Source of the DNA: a virus | Reading direction: 5' to 3' (one strand) | IMG/VR virus record: IMGVR_UViG_3300010354_004913 | Span: 1-64,000 of that record | DNA length: 64,000 nucleotides | In this document: positions 1 through 7,319 of the stretch, piece by piece | How the letters are laid out: each line of letters starts with the position of its first letter | How positions within the stretch are numbered: position 1 is the first letter of the stretch | Position numbers and translations under genes: made by a program | Notes under the pieces: generated by a model | Told to the model about the DNA's origin: nothing | What the model saw: the letters and a program-made list of their open reading frames with translations, nothing else | The model's database searches: none

Positions 1-1
1 C

Positions 2-526
2 GTTGGATTAGGCTTGTACTTGGCAGACAAGAACAAGGGCGTGTTCAAGGACACATTCTTGACTTTCTCCAGCAAGCCACAGTTGGTTACTTTGAAGGGC
101 GACATCGTCCAAAAGGTTGACCAAATGAGTAAGTCTAACTGGGAAATGAGCACTGACCTACATGCGGCTATGAACAAAATTCTAGACGTTGCGGTTAAGA
201 ACTCTGTTCCTCAAAGTGACATGCCAGCCATGTTGCTTGTATTGAGTGACATGCAGTTCAACCAATGTGCTCGTTATGACGACTCTGCTATGCAGATGAT
301 CGAACGCAAGTTTGAGGCAGCGGGTTACACCGTTCCGCAAGTTGTGTTCTGGAACCTAAACGCAAGTGATAACGTTCCAGTCAAGGCTGACAAGTCGGGT
401 GCGGCTTTGGTTAGCGGATTTAGTCCAAGCATCATGAAGGCTCTGCTTTCCGCTGATTTGGCTCAATTCACTCCAGAGGGCATCATGCTTAAGACTGTAA
501 TGGTCCCACGCTACGACCTCAGCTAA
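2..526 (+). CDS. vWA-like protein of the DUF2828 type, C-terminal part only
   Basis: The frame is open from the first bases of the window, so this is the last 174 residues of a longer protein; the TTG at 14 is not a true start. The piece looks like the von Willebrand A-like C-terminal domain of DUF2828/TROVE-type proteins: a buried strand (LLVLSDMQF), a conserved Thr in STDLHAAM, and a WNLN segment after a further strand, consistent with a metal-ion-dependent adhesion site. Phage members of this family are common but their role is not established. It is followed by a strong terminator, so it ends a transcription unit. Family assignment is from motif memory; the first MIDAS segment (DxSxS) would lie upstream of the window. 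Confidence 0.6.
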   Translation, partial: VGLGLYLADKNKGVFKDTFLTFSSKPQLVTLKGDIVQKVDQMSKSNWEMSTDLHAAMNKILDVAVKNSVPQSDMPAMLLVLSDMQFNQCARYDDSAMQMIERKFEAAGYTVPQVVFWNLNASDNVPVKADKSGAALVSGFSPSIMKALLSADLAQFTPEGIMLKTVMVPRYDLS

Positions 527-543
527 AAAGTATTACTTTTTGG

Positions 544-569
544 ATAGCACCTTCGGGTGCTATTTTTTT
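544..569 (+). terminator. Rho-independent terminator
   Basis: A perfect 8-bp stem (ATAGCACC / GGTGCTAT) closed by a TTCG tetraloop is followed by a run of T. It ends the DUF2828 unit and separates it from the promoter at 573. Confidence 0.92.
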
Positions 570-572
570 AGG

Positions 573-601
573 TTGACTTTACCAAAATTAGATAGTATAA
601 T
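573..601 (+). promoter_or_regulatory. Sigma70-type promoter
   Basis: TTGACT (573-578) and TATAAT (596-601) are separated by exactly 17 bp, directly after a terminator. The predicted start near 608 leaves a short leader with GGAG at 611-614 before the ATG at 622. It would drive the phosphatase-to-lipoprotein run (622-5051). The consensus match suggests use by unmodified host RNA polymerase, that is, early expression. Confidence 0.85.
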
Positions 602-621
602 AAAAAATAAGGAGAGCGAAC

Positions 622-1125
622 ATGCCGTGGATTCAAAATGTAGCACTAGAAGATATTCCCAAAGGGCATCATGTTCGTGTGGGCGAGAATAGTATGCTTA
701 TTCAGATTGTTGATCCGTGTATGATGTTTCCTACACCCTTACACAAATTTAAAGAAGTTCATCAGTTTGAATTTCTAGATTTGGAAAGAGATGACAAATG
801 GGGTGAAGAATTCAAAGTTACTGATGCTCAAGCTGAACAATTAGTTGGCTTGCTACAACATGCCCTTGAGCGAAGAATGGACGTTGTTGTTCATTGCGTA
901 GCCGGTGTTTGTCGTAGTGGTGCTGTCTGCGAAGTTGGTGTTATGATGGGCTTTCAAGACACCGAGGCCTATCGTAGCCCTAACTTGATGGTCAAGCACA
1001 AGATGATGCGAGTCTTGGGCTGGACCTACGATGAAAATGAACCCTACACTATAAATGGTGTACCTATAGAATACGATGAATTGGGAAACAAGAAAATTTG
1101 GATCCTGCCAATTAAAGGAGAATAA
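622..1125 (+). CDS. Cx5R (tyrosine/dual-specificity type) protein phosphatase
   Basis: 167 residues. The signature HCVAGVCRSG near residue 91-100 is the HCx5R(S/T) P-loop of cysteine phosphatases, with a downstream helix. The catalytic acid would be sought in the loop before it (LDLERDDKW region). Single-domain and short, like the small phosphatase-like genes of T4-type phages. First gene behind the promoter at 573 with GGAG 8 bases before the ATG. Substrate unknown; it could dephosphorylate protein or a nucleotide/RNA 5' end. The last codons are followed one base later by the next gene. Confidence 0.75.
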   Translation: MPWIQNVALEDIPKGHHVRVGENSMLIQIVDPCMMFPTPLHKFKEVHQFEFLDLERDDKWGEEFKVTDAQAEQLVGLLQHALERRMDVVVHCVAGVCRSGAVCEVGVMMGFQDTEAYRSPNLMVKHKMMRVLGWTYDENEPYTINGVPIEYDELGNKKIWILPIKGE

Positions 1126-1126
1126 T

Positions 1127-1732
1127 ATGCCTAGCGTATTTTTAGTGAGCGACACGCACTTTGGGCATACTGGAGTTTGTCGCTTCACAAGAGATGATGG
1201 TGTTACCAAATTACGTCCCTGGGACAGTCCTGAAGAAATGGACGAAGCCATGGTTAAAGCTTGGAACGAACGAGTTAAGCCCACGGATAAGGTTTACCAT
1301 CTTGGAGATGCGGTTATAAACCGCAAGGCCTTAAAGACATTAGGCCGCCTTAACGGCGACAAGGTTTTAATTCGTGGCAATCACGATATCTTTCGTGACA
1401 CAGAATATGGACAGTACTTCCGTGAGTTACGTGCTTATCACGTTATGAACGGATTAATCTTAAGCCATATTCCTGTACACGAAGCCAGTATGGGTCGTTT
1501 TGGTACTAACATTCACGGACACTTACACGCCAACCGTGTCAAGCGAGCTCGTGGTGTTGATGCTAGAACAGGTGAAGTTTTATACAGCGATGAGATTGAT
1601 GTTCGTTATCATTGCGTCTGTGTGGAACAAACGCCGGATTTTGCGCCTATCTTATTTGAAGATGTGTTAAAGCGTATTCAAGAAGAAGGTGGTGTAGTTG
1701 GTTTCCGCAACGGTAACGGACCTACAATGTGA
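1127..1732 (+). CDS. Calcineurin-like metallophosphoesterase
   Basis: 201 residues from the ATG at 1127, which has AAAGGAG just upstream; a longer in-frame start at 1076 lies inside the phosphatase gene and is not favoured. The metallophosphoesterase motifs appear in order: SDTHFGH (metal 1), YHLGDAV (GD), IRGNHD, LSHIPVH and HGHLHAN. All metal ligands seem present, so an active di-metal phosphoesterase is expected. Substrate unknown; relatives act on nucleotides, cyclic nucleotides or RNA ends. A second, different member of this superfamily lies at 44245-45090. Confidence 0.85.
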   Translation: MPSVFLVSDTHFGHTGVCRFTRDDGVTKLRPWDSPEEMDEAMVKAWNERVKPTDKVYHLGDAVINRKALKTLGRLNGDKVLIRGNHDIFRDTEYGQYFRELRAYHVMNGLILSHIPVHEASMGRFGTNIHGHLHANRVKRARGVDARTGEVLYSDEIDVRYHCVCVEQTPDFAPILFEDVLKRIQEEGGVVGFRNGNGPTM

Positions 1733-1938
1733 TGAGAGAGCTGAAAAAAGAACTGTGGCCTTGCCGAGTGGTTGTAGGCAGTGATTGGAAAAACGATATC
1801 ACTCCTATCGAACTCTGGCTTGGCAAACAGTTCGGAACTTTTAGAGGACGTTGGTATGTCGTTTATCAACACAACGAAACACATTTTTATTTTCGTAATC
1901 AAAAAGATGCCAATTGGTTTGCGTTAAGGTGGTCATGA
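1732..1938 (+). CDS. Small conserved-type phage protein, copy A
   Basis: 68 residues beginning at the ATG that overlaps the previous stop (TGATG). Rich in aromatic residues. The C-terminal stretch HFYFRNQKDANWFALRWS resembles the end of the next protein (FEDSRDAMWFALKYG), so the two are probably distant tandem duplicates. No catalytic motif seen; function unknown. Expression is likely coupled to the upstream phosphoesterase. Confidence 0.6.
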   Translation: MRELKKELWPCRVVVGSDWKNDITPIELWLGKQFGTFRGRWYVVYQHNETHFYFRNQKDANWFALRWS

Positions 1939-2147
1939 TGTCATTATATAAAGTAGTTTATCATAGATTAGAACAAGGACAGTTAGCAGGACACATTCGC
2001 AGTCTATTAGATTATAATGTGGATCGTTGGTTGGAAGAACATTGTAAGGGACGCTACTATCACAATCCTGGATGGACAGATACTAAGTTTATTGAGTTTG
2101 AAGATAGCAGAGATGCCATGTGGTTTGCTTTGAAATATGGAAGGTAA
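1935..2147 (+). CDS. Small conserved-type phage protein, copy B
   Basis: 70 residues; starts at ATG 1935 (overlapping the previous stop) or one codon later at 1938, with AAGG at 1926-1929 as ribosome site. The C-terminus carries the same DA.WFALK(W/Y) ending as the preceding gene. No recognisable domain. Function unknown. Confidence 0.6.
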   Translation: MMSLYKVVYHRLEQGQLAGHIRSLLDYNVDRWLEEHCKGRYYHNPGWTDTKFIEFEDSRDAMWFALKYGR

Positions 2148-2153
2148 GTAAAA

Positions 2154-2528
2154 ATGTTAATCACAGATGATCAATTTAGATTTGAATGGTACAGTGGTAC
2201 TGGCAAAGGAGGCCAGCACCGTAACAAGCATCAAAACTGTTGCCGTTGTATTCACGAACCTACTGGTATTAGTGCCAACGGTACTGAAAGTCGTAGTAGA
2301 GAAGATAACAAACGTATGGCTTTAACCACTTGCCGTAGTCGGGTAGCCGCATACTTTCACAAAGACAAGGAGCGATTCCTTGCTGGCAATGAACGCATTA
2401 GGACTTATCACGAACCTGACAATCGTGTTACTGATCATGCCAGCGGCTATCAGGATACATATACCAATGTTGTAATAAAAGGCAATATGGAATCAGTAAT
2501 TGAAGCAAGATTAAAGGCGGTGAGATAA
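2154..2528 (+). CDS. GGQ release-factor-domain protein (ArfB/RF-1 domain type)
   Basis: 124 residues. Residues 15-31 contain GTGKGGQHRNKHQN, the GGQ loop that catalyses peptidyl-tRNA hydrolysis in class-1 release factors, followed by the conserved basic helix region. There is no codon-recognition domain and no long basic C-terminal tail of the kind ArfB inserts in the mRNA channel, so it is a minimal RF-1 domain. Likely role, by family: peptidyl-tRNA hydrolysis on stalled ribosomes. Its stop overlaps the next start (TAATG). Confidence 0.8.
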   Translation: MLITDDQFRFEWYSGTGKGGQHRNKHQNCCRCIHEPTGISANGTESRSREDNKRMALTTCRSRVAAYFHKDKERFLAGNERIRTYHEPDNRVTDHASGYQDTYTNVVIKGNMESVIEARLKAVR

Positions 2529-2971
2529 TGTTTGATCATAAAGAACAAGACTTACATAACCAAAAGTCCTTGGCATTTCCACAGATTGGAGACTATTGGC
2601 ACGAAATGTTCTGTCCCTACTTTGTCATAGTGAACAAGGAAGGGGACAAATTCCGTGTGCTCAGTTGCCTGGGTGGTCCTAAAAGTTTTACTCGTAAAGA
2701 TGAACTTAACGCACAGATAGAAGTGGATAATGGTCATTGGGGCTTTGACTACTCAAAGAGTATGCTGGTGGATCACGAGTGGATTAGACAGACCGTGACT
2801 TATGAAAGCATTGATGGCTTTGTGGCGGATGTAGTCAATACAGAAAAAACTCAACGCATAGCAGAAGAATGGCGAAAGTTTATGGGTCAGGAAATTCGCA
2901 GAAAGATCCAAACGCTACAGGATGAATATGAGCAATTCACCGGTTGGAAATATTTAAAAGAGAGTGTATAA
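2528..2971 (+). CDS. Conserved-type phage protein, unknown function
   Basis: 147 residues, start overlapping the previous stop (TAATG) and stop overlapping the next start in the same way. Features: IGDYWHEMFCPYFVIV near the N-terminus, LSCLGGPKSF, and a Lys/Glu-rich helical C-terminus. The PxIGDYWHEM pattern recalls uncharacterised T4-like phage proteins. No enzyme motif recognised. Confidence 0.6.
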   Translation: MFDHKEQDLHNQKSLAFPQIGDYWHEMFCPYFVIVNKEGDKFRVLSCLGGPKSFTRKDELNAQIEVDNGHWGFDYSKSMLVDHEWIRQTVTYESIDGFVADVVNTEKTQRIAEEWRKFMGQEIRRKIQTLQDEYEQFTGWKYLKESV

Positions 2972-3171
2972 TGGAAGAAGATCGAGAACATATTGGATAC
3001 ATTGAACGAGAAGAAGGATATTACAAATTGTATGCTCCTCCTAAAGGTTCAATCGTTACCCATGCTTTCATACTTTGTAAATATTGTAACGGCTCAATTT
3101 ATCACTGTATGGGACCAAAGTATGATGCGGTATGTTTTAGTTGTTATGAAAAAGATCCGGAGTTAAGATAA
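2971..3171 (+). CDS. Small zinc-ribbon-like protein
   Basis: 66 residues starting at the ATG that overlaps the previous stop; an in-frame start at 2944 lies inside the upstream gene. Two knuckles, CKYC and CFSC, about 25 residues apart, suggest one structural zinc site. Function unknown; could bind nucleic acid or protein. Confidence 0.6.
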   Translation: MEEDREHIGYIEREEGYYKLYAPPKGSIVTHAFILCKYCNGSIYHCMGPKYDAVCFSCYEKDPELR

Positions 3172-3362
3172 TGTATATTCGTAAAGCAGAAGTAGAAAAG
3201 ATTTTGGAAATTTTGAACAGCTTTCCAGAAGCTGACGGATTTCGACTTGATCAAGACAATAGTTCAGGTATTGGATCTGTTGTAAGCATTACAATATCTA
3301 CACAGGTCAACGGGCACCACGGAGAATTTAAAATTGAAATCAGTGGCGTGGAGAATTGGTAA
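3171..3362 (+). CDS. Small protein of unknown function
   Basis: 63 residues, translationally coupled at both ends by TAATG overlaps. An N-terminal amphipathic helix (RKAEVEKILEILNSF) precedes beta-rich sequence. No known family recognised. Its place in a strictly overlapping run supports it being a real gene. Confidence 0.55.
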   Translation: MYIRKAEVEKILEILNSFPEADGFRLDQDNSSGIGSVVSITISTQVNGHHGEFKIEISGVENW

Positions 3363-3823
3363 TGCCTAAATGTTACCAATTAATTGGAGTTCCTGCCAGC
3401 GGCAAAACAACCTGGGTCAACAGTCAAGATTGGGCTGTAACCTGCGCTTACGTTAGCACAGATAAGTGGGTAGATATTTACGCTCGTGAAGTAGGTAAAA
3501 CTTACAGTCAAGTGTTTACCGACTTTATGCCCACTGCTGTTGAACTTATGGCTAAAGAAGTTATAGTGGCTAGAGAACTAGGACGAGATATTGTTTGGGA
3601 TCAAACTAGTACTACCGTAAAAAGTCGTCTAAAAAAATTTAAGATGCTACCAGATTATGAGCATATTGCTGTAGTCTTTAAGACTCCTGAACATAAAGAA
3701 TTATATCGTAGACTTTTGAATCGACCGGGTAAAGAGATCCCCGATCATGTTATTGCCAGTATGATCTCTAGTTTTGAAATGCCTACACTGGAAGAGGGAT
3801 TCTATGAAATTTGGCATGCTTAG
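3362..3823 (+). CDS. P-loop kinase resembling the kinase domain of T4 polynucleotide kinase
   Basis: 153 residues from the ATG overlapping the previous stop. Walker A is GVPASGKT at residues 9-16, followed by VSTDKW (the acceptor-binding region analogous to NRDD of T4 PseT) and VWDQTSTT (analogous to the SDTNLN segment of PseT). The 3'-phosphatase domain of PseT is absent. Likely a 5'-OH polynucleotide or small-molecule kinase; end-healing of RNA or DNA is a reasonable guess beside the phosphatase genes upstream. Confidence 0.7.
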   Translation: MPKCYQLIGVPASGKTTWVNSQDWAVTCAYVSTDKWVDIYAREVGKTYSQVFTDFMPTAVELMAKEVIVARELGRDIVWDQTSTTVKSRLKKFKMLPDYEHIAVVFKTPEHKELYRRLLNRPGKEIPDHVIASMISSFEMPTLEEGFYEIWHA

Positions 3824-5051
3824 TATTATCTTTCTGCTGCTAGTCGGGTGCGGTGGTGGAGGCGACTCACAACTTAGTCAAGATACCTCGTGTAGTGTAA
3901 CAAGAAAAACAGTTACATATCCCAACGATTATTTAGGAGGGTATGCCATACCTGCTCCGAGCGGTAAACTTCCAAATCAAATAGAACGAAGCATTGACTT
4001 AAAAGACTACTGGCCAGGAATAAGCAAACTTCCCTCTGGCTGTACAGACAAAATTTTATATTCTAGAAATTTATATAAAGAAACACTGGATAGAATTAAA
4101 GAATTAGGAGCAGAAACAGTTTGGGTTACTAATTACGGGCCGTGGGCAGATTTAAATCAAGTGCCGTGGCAGTTAAGTTCCAATGTACAAATTCCAGAGG
4201 AAGAACTAAAGTTTCTTGTTTCTGAAATCAAAAAGCGCGGAATGACTGTAAGATTTTTATGGCAAATGTATAACGTAGATGTAAAAGGTAATAGCTATCC
4301 GTCTAATTTCACAGAATCTCAATTAGATAATTGGATGCTGTCGCATAGAAATTTAATGATTAATTTGTCTAAATTATCGCAACAATTGAATATAGATATG
4401 TTAGCTGTAGATTGGCAAGCATTTTTTATTTCAAATTTGAGCAATGACGCTATTCTAAAAGAAAAGTATATTTCTGCTTTGTCATCTACTATAGACGAGA
4501 TCAAAAAAAATTACAGTGGCAAATTGTTATACGGCGCCAGTGGCCACAGCATTGGGGATCCGAGGATTTTATCTAAAGTTGACTATGTTAGAAGTAGTTT
4601 ACAAATATATCTAACCGAGCAAGAACATAGTCTTTTATCTGTAAATACCATAAAAAATAAGTATATAGAACATTTAAGGCAGTTTGCTGAGCTAACAAAT
4701 AGTTTTCAGGCTTACCCAAATTTAAAGCTAGAAGTATTATCTTCCGTTCAAAGTAGAGACAAATATTTTCTCGATGGATGGGTAGAAGACGGATTTTGTG
4801 TTAGCTCGTGTATTCAAAACAGTTATAAAACTGACTTTTCAGTACAAGCAATGGGCATAGAAGCTACTTTTCAAGCTGTTATTGAACAAAGACTATTGCC
4901 TGTTACTGCCATTACAGTAGGGCCTTTTTGGCATACTGACGATATAAAACCTACTGGTCTTAATACAACATTAGAATTTCCGAATTTATCAGGATCAATT
5001 AGAAATAAACCAGCTGAAAACATTGTAAAACACTGGTTTAGTAAAAATTAA
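3804..5051 (+). CDS. Large lipoprotein with possible glycoside-hydrolase-like barrel
   Basis: 415 residues. The N-terminus MKFGMLSIIFLLLVGCGGGG is a clear lipoprotein signal with lipobox LVGC, so the mature protein would be anchored in a membrane of the infected cell. The start overlaps the kinase gene by 20 bases. The body alternates strands and helices (ELGAETVWVTNYGPW, EIKKRGMTVRFLWQ, DMLAVDWQAFF, KLLYGASGHS), which resembles a TIM-barrel glycosidase; which acidic residues would be catalytic is not clear. Possible roles are modification of host envelope glycans or superinfection exclusion. Followed by a strong terminator. Confidence 0.55.
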   Translation: MKFGMLSIIFLLLVGCGGGGDSQLSQDTSCSVTRKTVTYPNDYLGGYAIPAPSGKLPNQIERSIDLKDYWPGISKLPSGCTDKILYSRNLYKETLDRIKELGAETVWVTNYGPWADLNQVPWQLSSNVQIPEEELKFLVSEIKKRGMTVRFLWQMYNVDVKGNSYPSNFTESQLDNWMLSHRNLMINLSKLSQQLNIDMLAVDWQAFFISNLSNDAILKEKYISALSSTIDEIKKNYSGKLLYGASGHSIGDPRILSKVDYVRSSLQIYLTEQEHSLLSVNTIKNKYIEHLRQFAELTNSFQAYPNLKLEVLSSVQSRDKYFLDGWVEDGFCVSSCIQNSYKTDFSVQAMGIEATFQAVIEQRLLPVTAITVGPFWHTDDIKPTGLNTTLEFPNLSGSIRNKPAENIVKHWFSKN

Positions 5052-5069
5052 ATACGTTGTATATTACCC

Positions 5070-5097
5070 ATAGGGCTCATATGAGCCCTATTTTTTT
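5070..5097 (+). terminator. Rho-independent terminator
   Basis: A perfect inverted repeat, ATAGGGCTCA/TGAGCCCTAT, 5070-5091, is followed by seven T. It closes the 622-5051 unit and isolates the fibre genes. Confidence 0.92.
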
Positions 5098-5103
5098 GGT
5101 TAA

Positions 5104-5112
5104 AATAAATAC
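5104..5112 (+). promoter_or_regulatory. Candidate T4-type late promoter
   Basis: AATAAATAC differs by one base from the T4 late core TATAAATA and lies between a terminator and the fibre genes, with no sigma70 -35 box upstream. A second AATAAATA sits at 5120. The same AATAAATAC string precedes the membrane protein gene at 51048. Late expression fits structural genes. Confidence 0.55.
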
Positions 5113-5162
5113 TGTTATGAATAAATAAAGTATAGAAGCTCAAGGACCACGCGGAGTATAAT

Positions 5163-5414
5163 ATGGCATTTCAAATCAGAAGAGGTACAAACGCTCAAAG
5201 ATTAACTATAATTCCCCTTCAAGGCGAATTAATTTTTACCACTGATACCAAAGCTCTGTACGTAGGAGACGGAACAACCGTAGGCGGAGTAGCAGTAGGG
5301 TCAGGCGGAGGAGCTGCTCCTAGCGGCCCTTCTAATGATTATGGATTGTTTGGGGATGAAGACTACGGTAGTTTTGCTACACCCGCTGGCGATGAAGACT
5401 ACGGAACATTTTAA
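5163..5414 (+). CDS. Short fibre-head protein with DYG-repeat tail
   Basis: 83 residues. The first 43 residues are nearly the same as those of the next gene (RRGTNAxRL..P..GEL...TDTK..YVGDGTTVGG), a module that begins many marine T4-like fibre or structural proteins. After a Gly/Ala linker come three DYG units (NDYGLFG, DEDYGSF, DEDYGTF). Part of this is encoded by a 14-base direct repeat (5355-5368 and 5391-5404). There is no fibre shaft, so it may be a short virion decoration, an adaptor, or a substrate for the neighbouring modification enzymes (inference). GGAG precedes the ATG. Confidence 0.7.
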   Translation: MAFQIRRGTNAQRLTIIPLQGELIFTTDTKALYVGDGTTVGGVAVGSGGGAAPSGPSNDYGLFGDEDYGSFATPAGDEDYGTF

Positions 5415-5430
5415 GGATTAGGAGAAACAA

Positions 5431-7263
5431 ATGGCATTACGTCTAAGAAGAGGTACTAACGCTGGAAGATTGGGTATTACACCTGTCGAAGGCGAACTAA
5501 TTTACACTACCGACACAAAAACGGTATATGTAGGAGACGGTGTTACTGTTGGCGGAAATGCCGTTTCAGGAGGTGGCGGAGGTGGTGCCACCGATATCAA
5601 CAGTTTAACTGATGTTACAATTACTAGCCCCACTAATGGACAAGTATTAAAATATAATGGCACTGCTTGGGTCAATGGTACTGACGCTACAGGAGGTGGC
5701 GGAGGTGGGGCAACATACGAAATCAGCGCTGAAACTGCTACAGGCGGCGCTAATCTACGTTTAACTGGCAGTGATCTTACAACTGATGATGTAAAACTTG
5801 CTGAAGGTACTGGCATTACTATAACCAGAACTAATGCTAACACTATTACGATTCAGTCAACTGTGGTTGCTCCGTCAGTTTTAGGAGACTTAACTGATAC
5901 CAGTGTTGCTACTCCTTCAGTCAATGACATACTAAAATGGGACGGTGGTTCTTGGGCGTCATCAACATTAGAAATAAACGACATGACCAACGTCGATCTT
6001 GTTGGACAGGTCACCGGAGAATTATTAAAGTATGACGGAACAAATTGGGTAAATGCTAACGCAGCGCTATCAGAACTAAGCGATGTTACTATTTCAGGTA
6101 CACCGACAGTCGGGCAAGTTCTTGAATATGATGGTACTAAATGGGTCAATACTTCATTAAGTGCTAGTGTAACAACAGTAGCAGGAAGATCTGGAGCAGT
6201 GGTATTAACCACCCAAGACGTAGCTGAACATTCATCAGCATTATATTATACAGATGGCAAAGTAGATACACGTTTAACTAGTCTATTAAGTAACGGTACT
6301 CATACAGGAATAAACTGGGCCTACGATAACCCAACTAATAGTCTAAGCCTTACAGTATCATTTCCAGCGCTAAATCAAAATGATGTTTTAGATATAGTAG
6401 GTAATTGGATTGAAACAACTTCTACAACAGGTATTACTTATTCTTACGATGATACAACAAACTCGTTGACTAGCACAGTTAACTTCCCAACATTGAGCGC
6501 AGGCGACCTAAGCGACTTTGACGTAGACGCTCCTGAAGTTATTACCACTGGAGAGTTTTTACGTTGGAATGCGACTACTGATAAATGGGAAAATAGCACC
6601 TTAACTTTACCAGAAGTAGTTGATGACCTTACTCCCCAGTTAGGTGGTAACCTAAGTCTTAATGGTAAAGATATCACTGGTACAGGTAACATTAGTATAG
6701 TAGGTGACTCTACAATTGGTGGGCAAGTTTATATTGGAACTTCTGTTGAAGGTTACGCTGGTAGTTTGTTCATATATAATACAAGTCAAGGTGTATACGG
6801 AACACAACCTGGTATAATCAATGTTGAAAACTATTACAATGCAGCCAACGGTACACCTTTCATGAATTTCTTTAGAGGCCGAGGAACTCCAGCAGTACCA
6901 ATTGGAGTTACTTTAGGGGACTTCATCAGCGGATTTAGATTTATTGCTGGTGGTTCTGATCCTACACAACTTCCACAGCCTGCTGTTGTAGTAGCTGCCG
7001 GAACTGATCCAAACGGATCACTAAAAACTGATAATGCTCCAGGAACATTTGGAATTCAAATTAGAAATAACTCAGGTACACTATCTAACGCAATATCTTA
7101 TGATATGAACGGCTTAATGAGAGTGGCGCCTAATACTGCTGTTGCAGGTCCATCTTCTGGAGATGTAGACACAAGTGCCGTTGTAGGATATCTAAAAATT
7201 AAAATTAGCAGTTCACCAACTAGCACTGTTTATGCTATTCCGTACTACGCAATTCGTCCGTAA
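5431..7263 (+). CDS. Tail-fibre-like structural protein
   Basis: 610 residues. N-terminal RRGTNAGRLGITPVEGEL...YVGDG module, then Gly-rich linkers, then a shaft with repeated units of the form G.(V/L)LKYDGT.WVN (near residues 69, 169, 203, 233 and, more diverged, 375), a LGGNLSLNGKDITGTGNI motif typical of phage fibres, and a C-terminal domain ending SSPTSTVYAIPYYAIRP that may be the receptor-binding tip. AGGAG lies just before the ATG. It is the last gene before the biosynthetic island and ends at a shared terminator. Its host range role is inferred. Confidence 0.85.
   Translation: MALRLRRGTNAGRLGITPVEGELIYTTDTKTVYVGDGVTVGGNAVSGGGGGGATDINSLTDVTITSPTNGQVLKYNGTAWVNGTDATGGGGGGATYEISAETATGGANLRLTGSDLTTDDVKLAEGTGITITRTNANTITIQSTVVAPSVLGDLTDTSVATPSVNDILKWDGGSWASSTLEINDMTNVDLVGQVTGELLKYDGTNWVNANAALSELSDVTISGTPTVGQVLEYDGTKWVNTSLSASVTTVAGRSGAVVLTTQDVAEHSSALYYTDGKVDTRLTSLLSNGTHTGINWAYDNPTNSLSLTVSFPALNQNDVLDIVGNWIETTSTTGITYSYDDTTNSLTSTVNFPTLSAGDLSDFDVDAPEVITTGEFLRWNATTDKWENSTLTLPEVVDDLTPQLGGNLSLNGKDITGTGNISIVGDSTIGGQVYIGTSVEGYAGSLFIYNTSQGVYGTQPGIINVENYYNAANGTPFMNFFRGRGTPAVPIGVTLGDFISGFRFIAGGSDPTQLPQPAVVVAAGTDPNGSLKTDNAPGTFGIQIRNNSGTLSNAISYDMNGLMRVAPNTAVAGPSSGDVDTSAVVGYLKIKISSSPTSTVYAIPYYAIRP
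5568..5708 (+). repeat. Duplicated Gly-linker coding repeat
   Basis: An identical 18-base string (AGGAGGTGGCGGAGGTGG) occurs at 5568-5585 and 5691-5708 inside the fibre gene, encoding GGGGGG linkers on both sides of the first shaft unit. This is a possible recombination point for shuffling fibre modules. Confidence 0.7.
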
Positions 7264-7275
7264 TAGATTAAAAAT

Positions 7276-7307
7276 AAAAATCCCCCATATGGGGGATTTT
7301 TTTGGCT
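7276..7307. terminator. Bidirectional terminator between fibre gene and island
   Basis: A-run, ATCCCCC, loop ATAT, GGGGGAT, T-run: a symmetric hairpin that would stop the plus-strand fibre transcript and the minus-strand island transcript ending at 7320. Confidence 0.92.
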
Positions 7308-7319
7308 ATATATTTTAAA

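Noticed and set aside
853-1284. Minus-strand reading frame of 143 codons
   Set aside because: It covers the phosphatase and phosphoesterase genes with clear motifs on the plus strand; it is a shadow.
5070-5091. Perfect palindrome as an operator or origin
   Set aside because: It lies between two units and is followed by seven T, so it is a terminator.
5568-5708. Repeated GGAGGTGGC strings as iterons or multiple ribosome sites
   Set aside because: They lie in frame within the fibre gene and encode Gly linkers.
5502-6692. Three minus-strand frames across the fibre gene
   Set aside because: Low-complexity shadows of the repeated shaft; no start context and no known motif.
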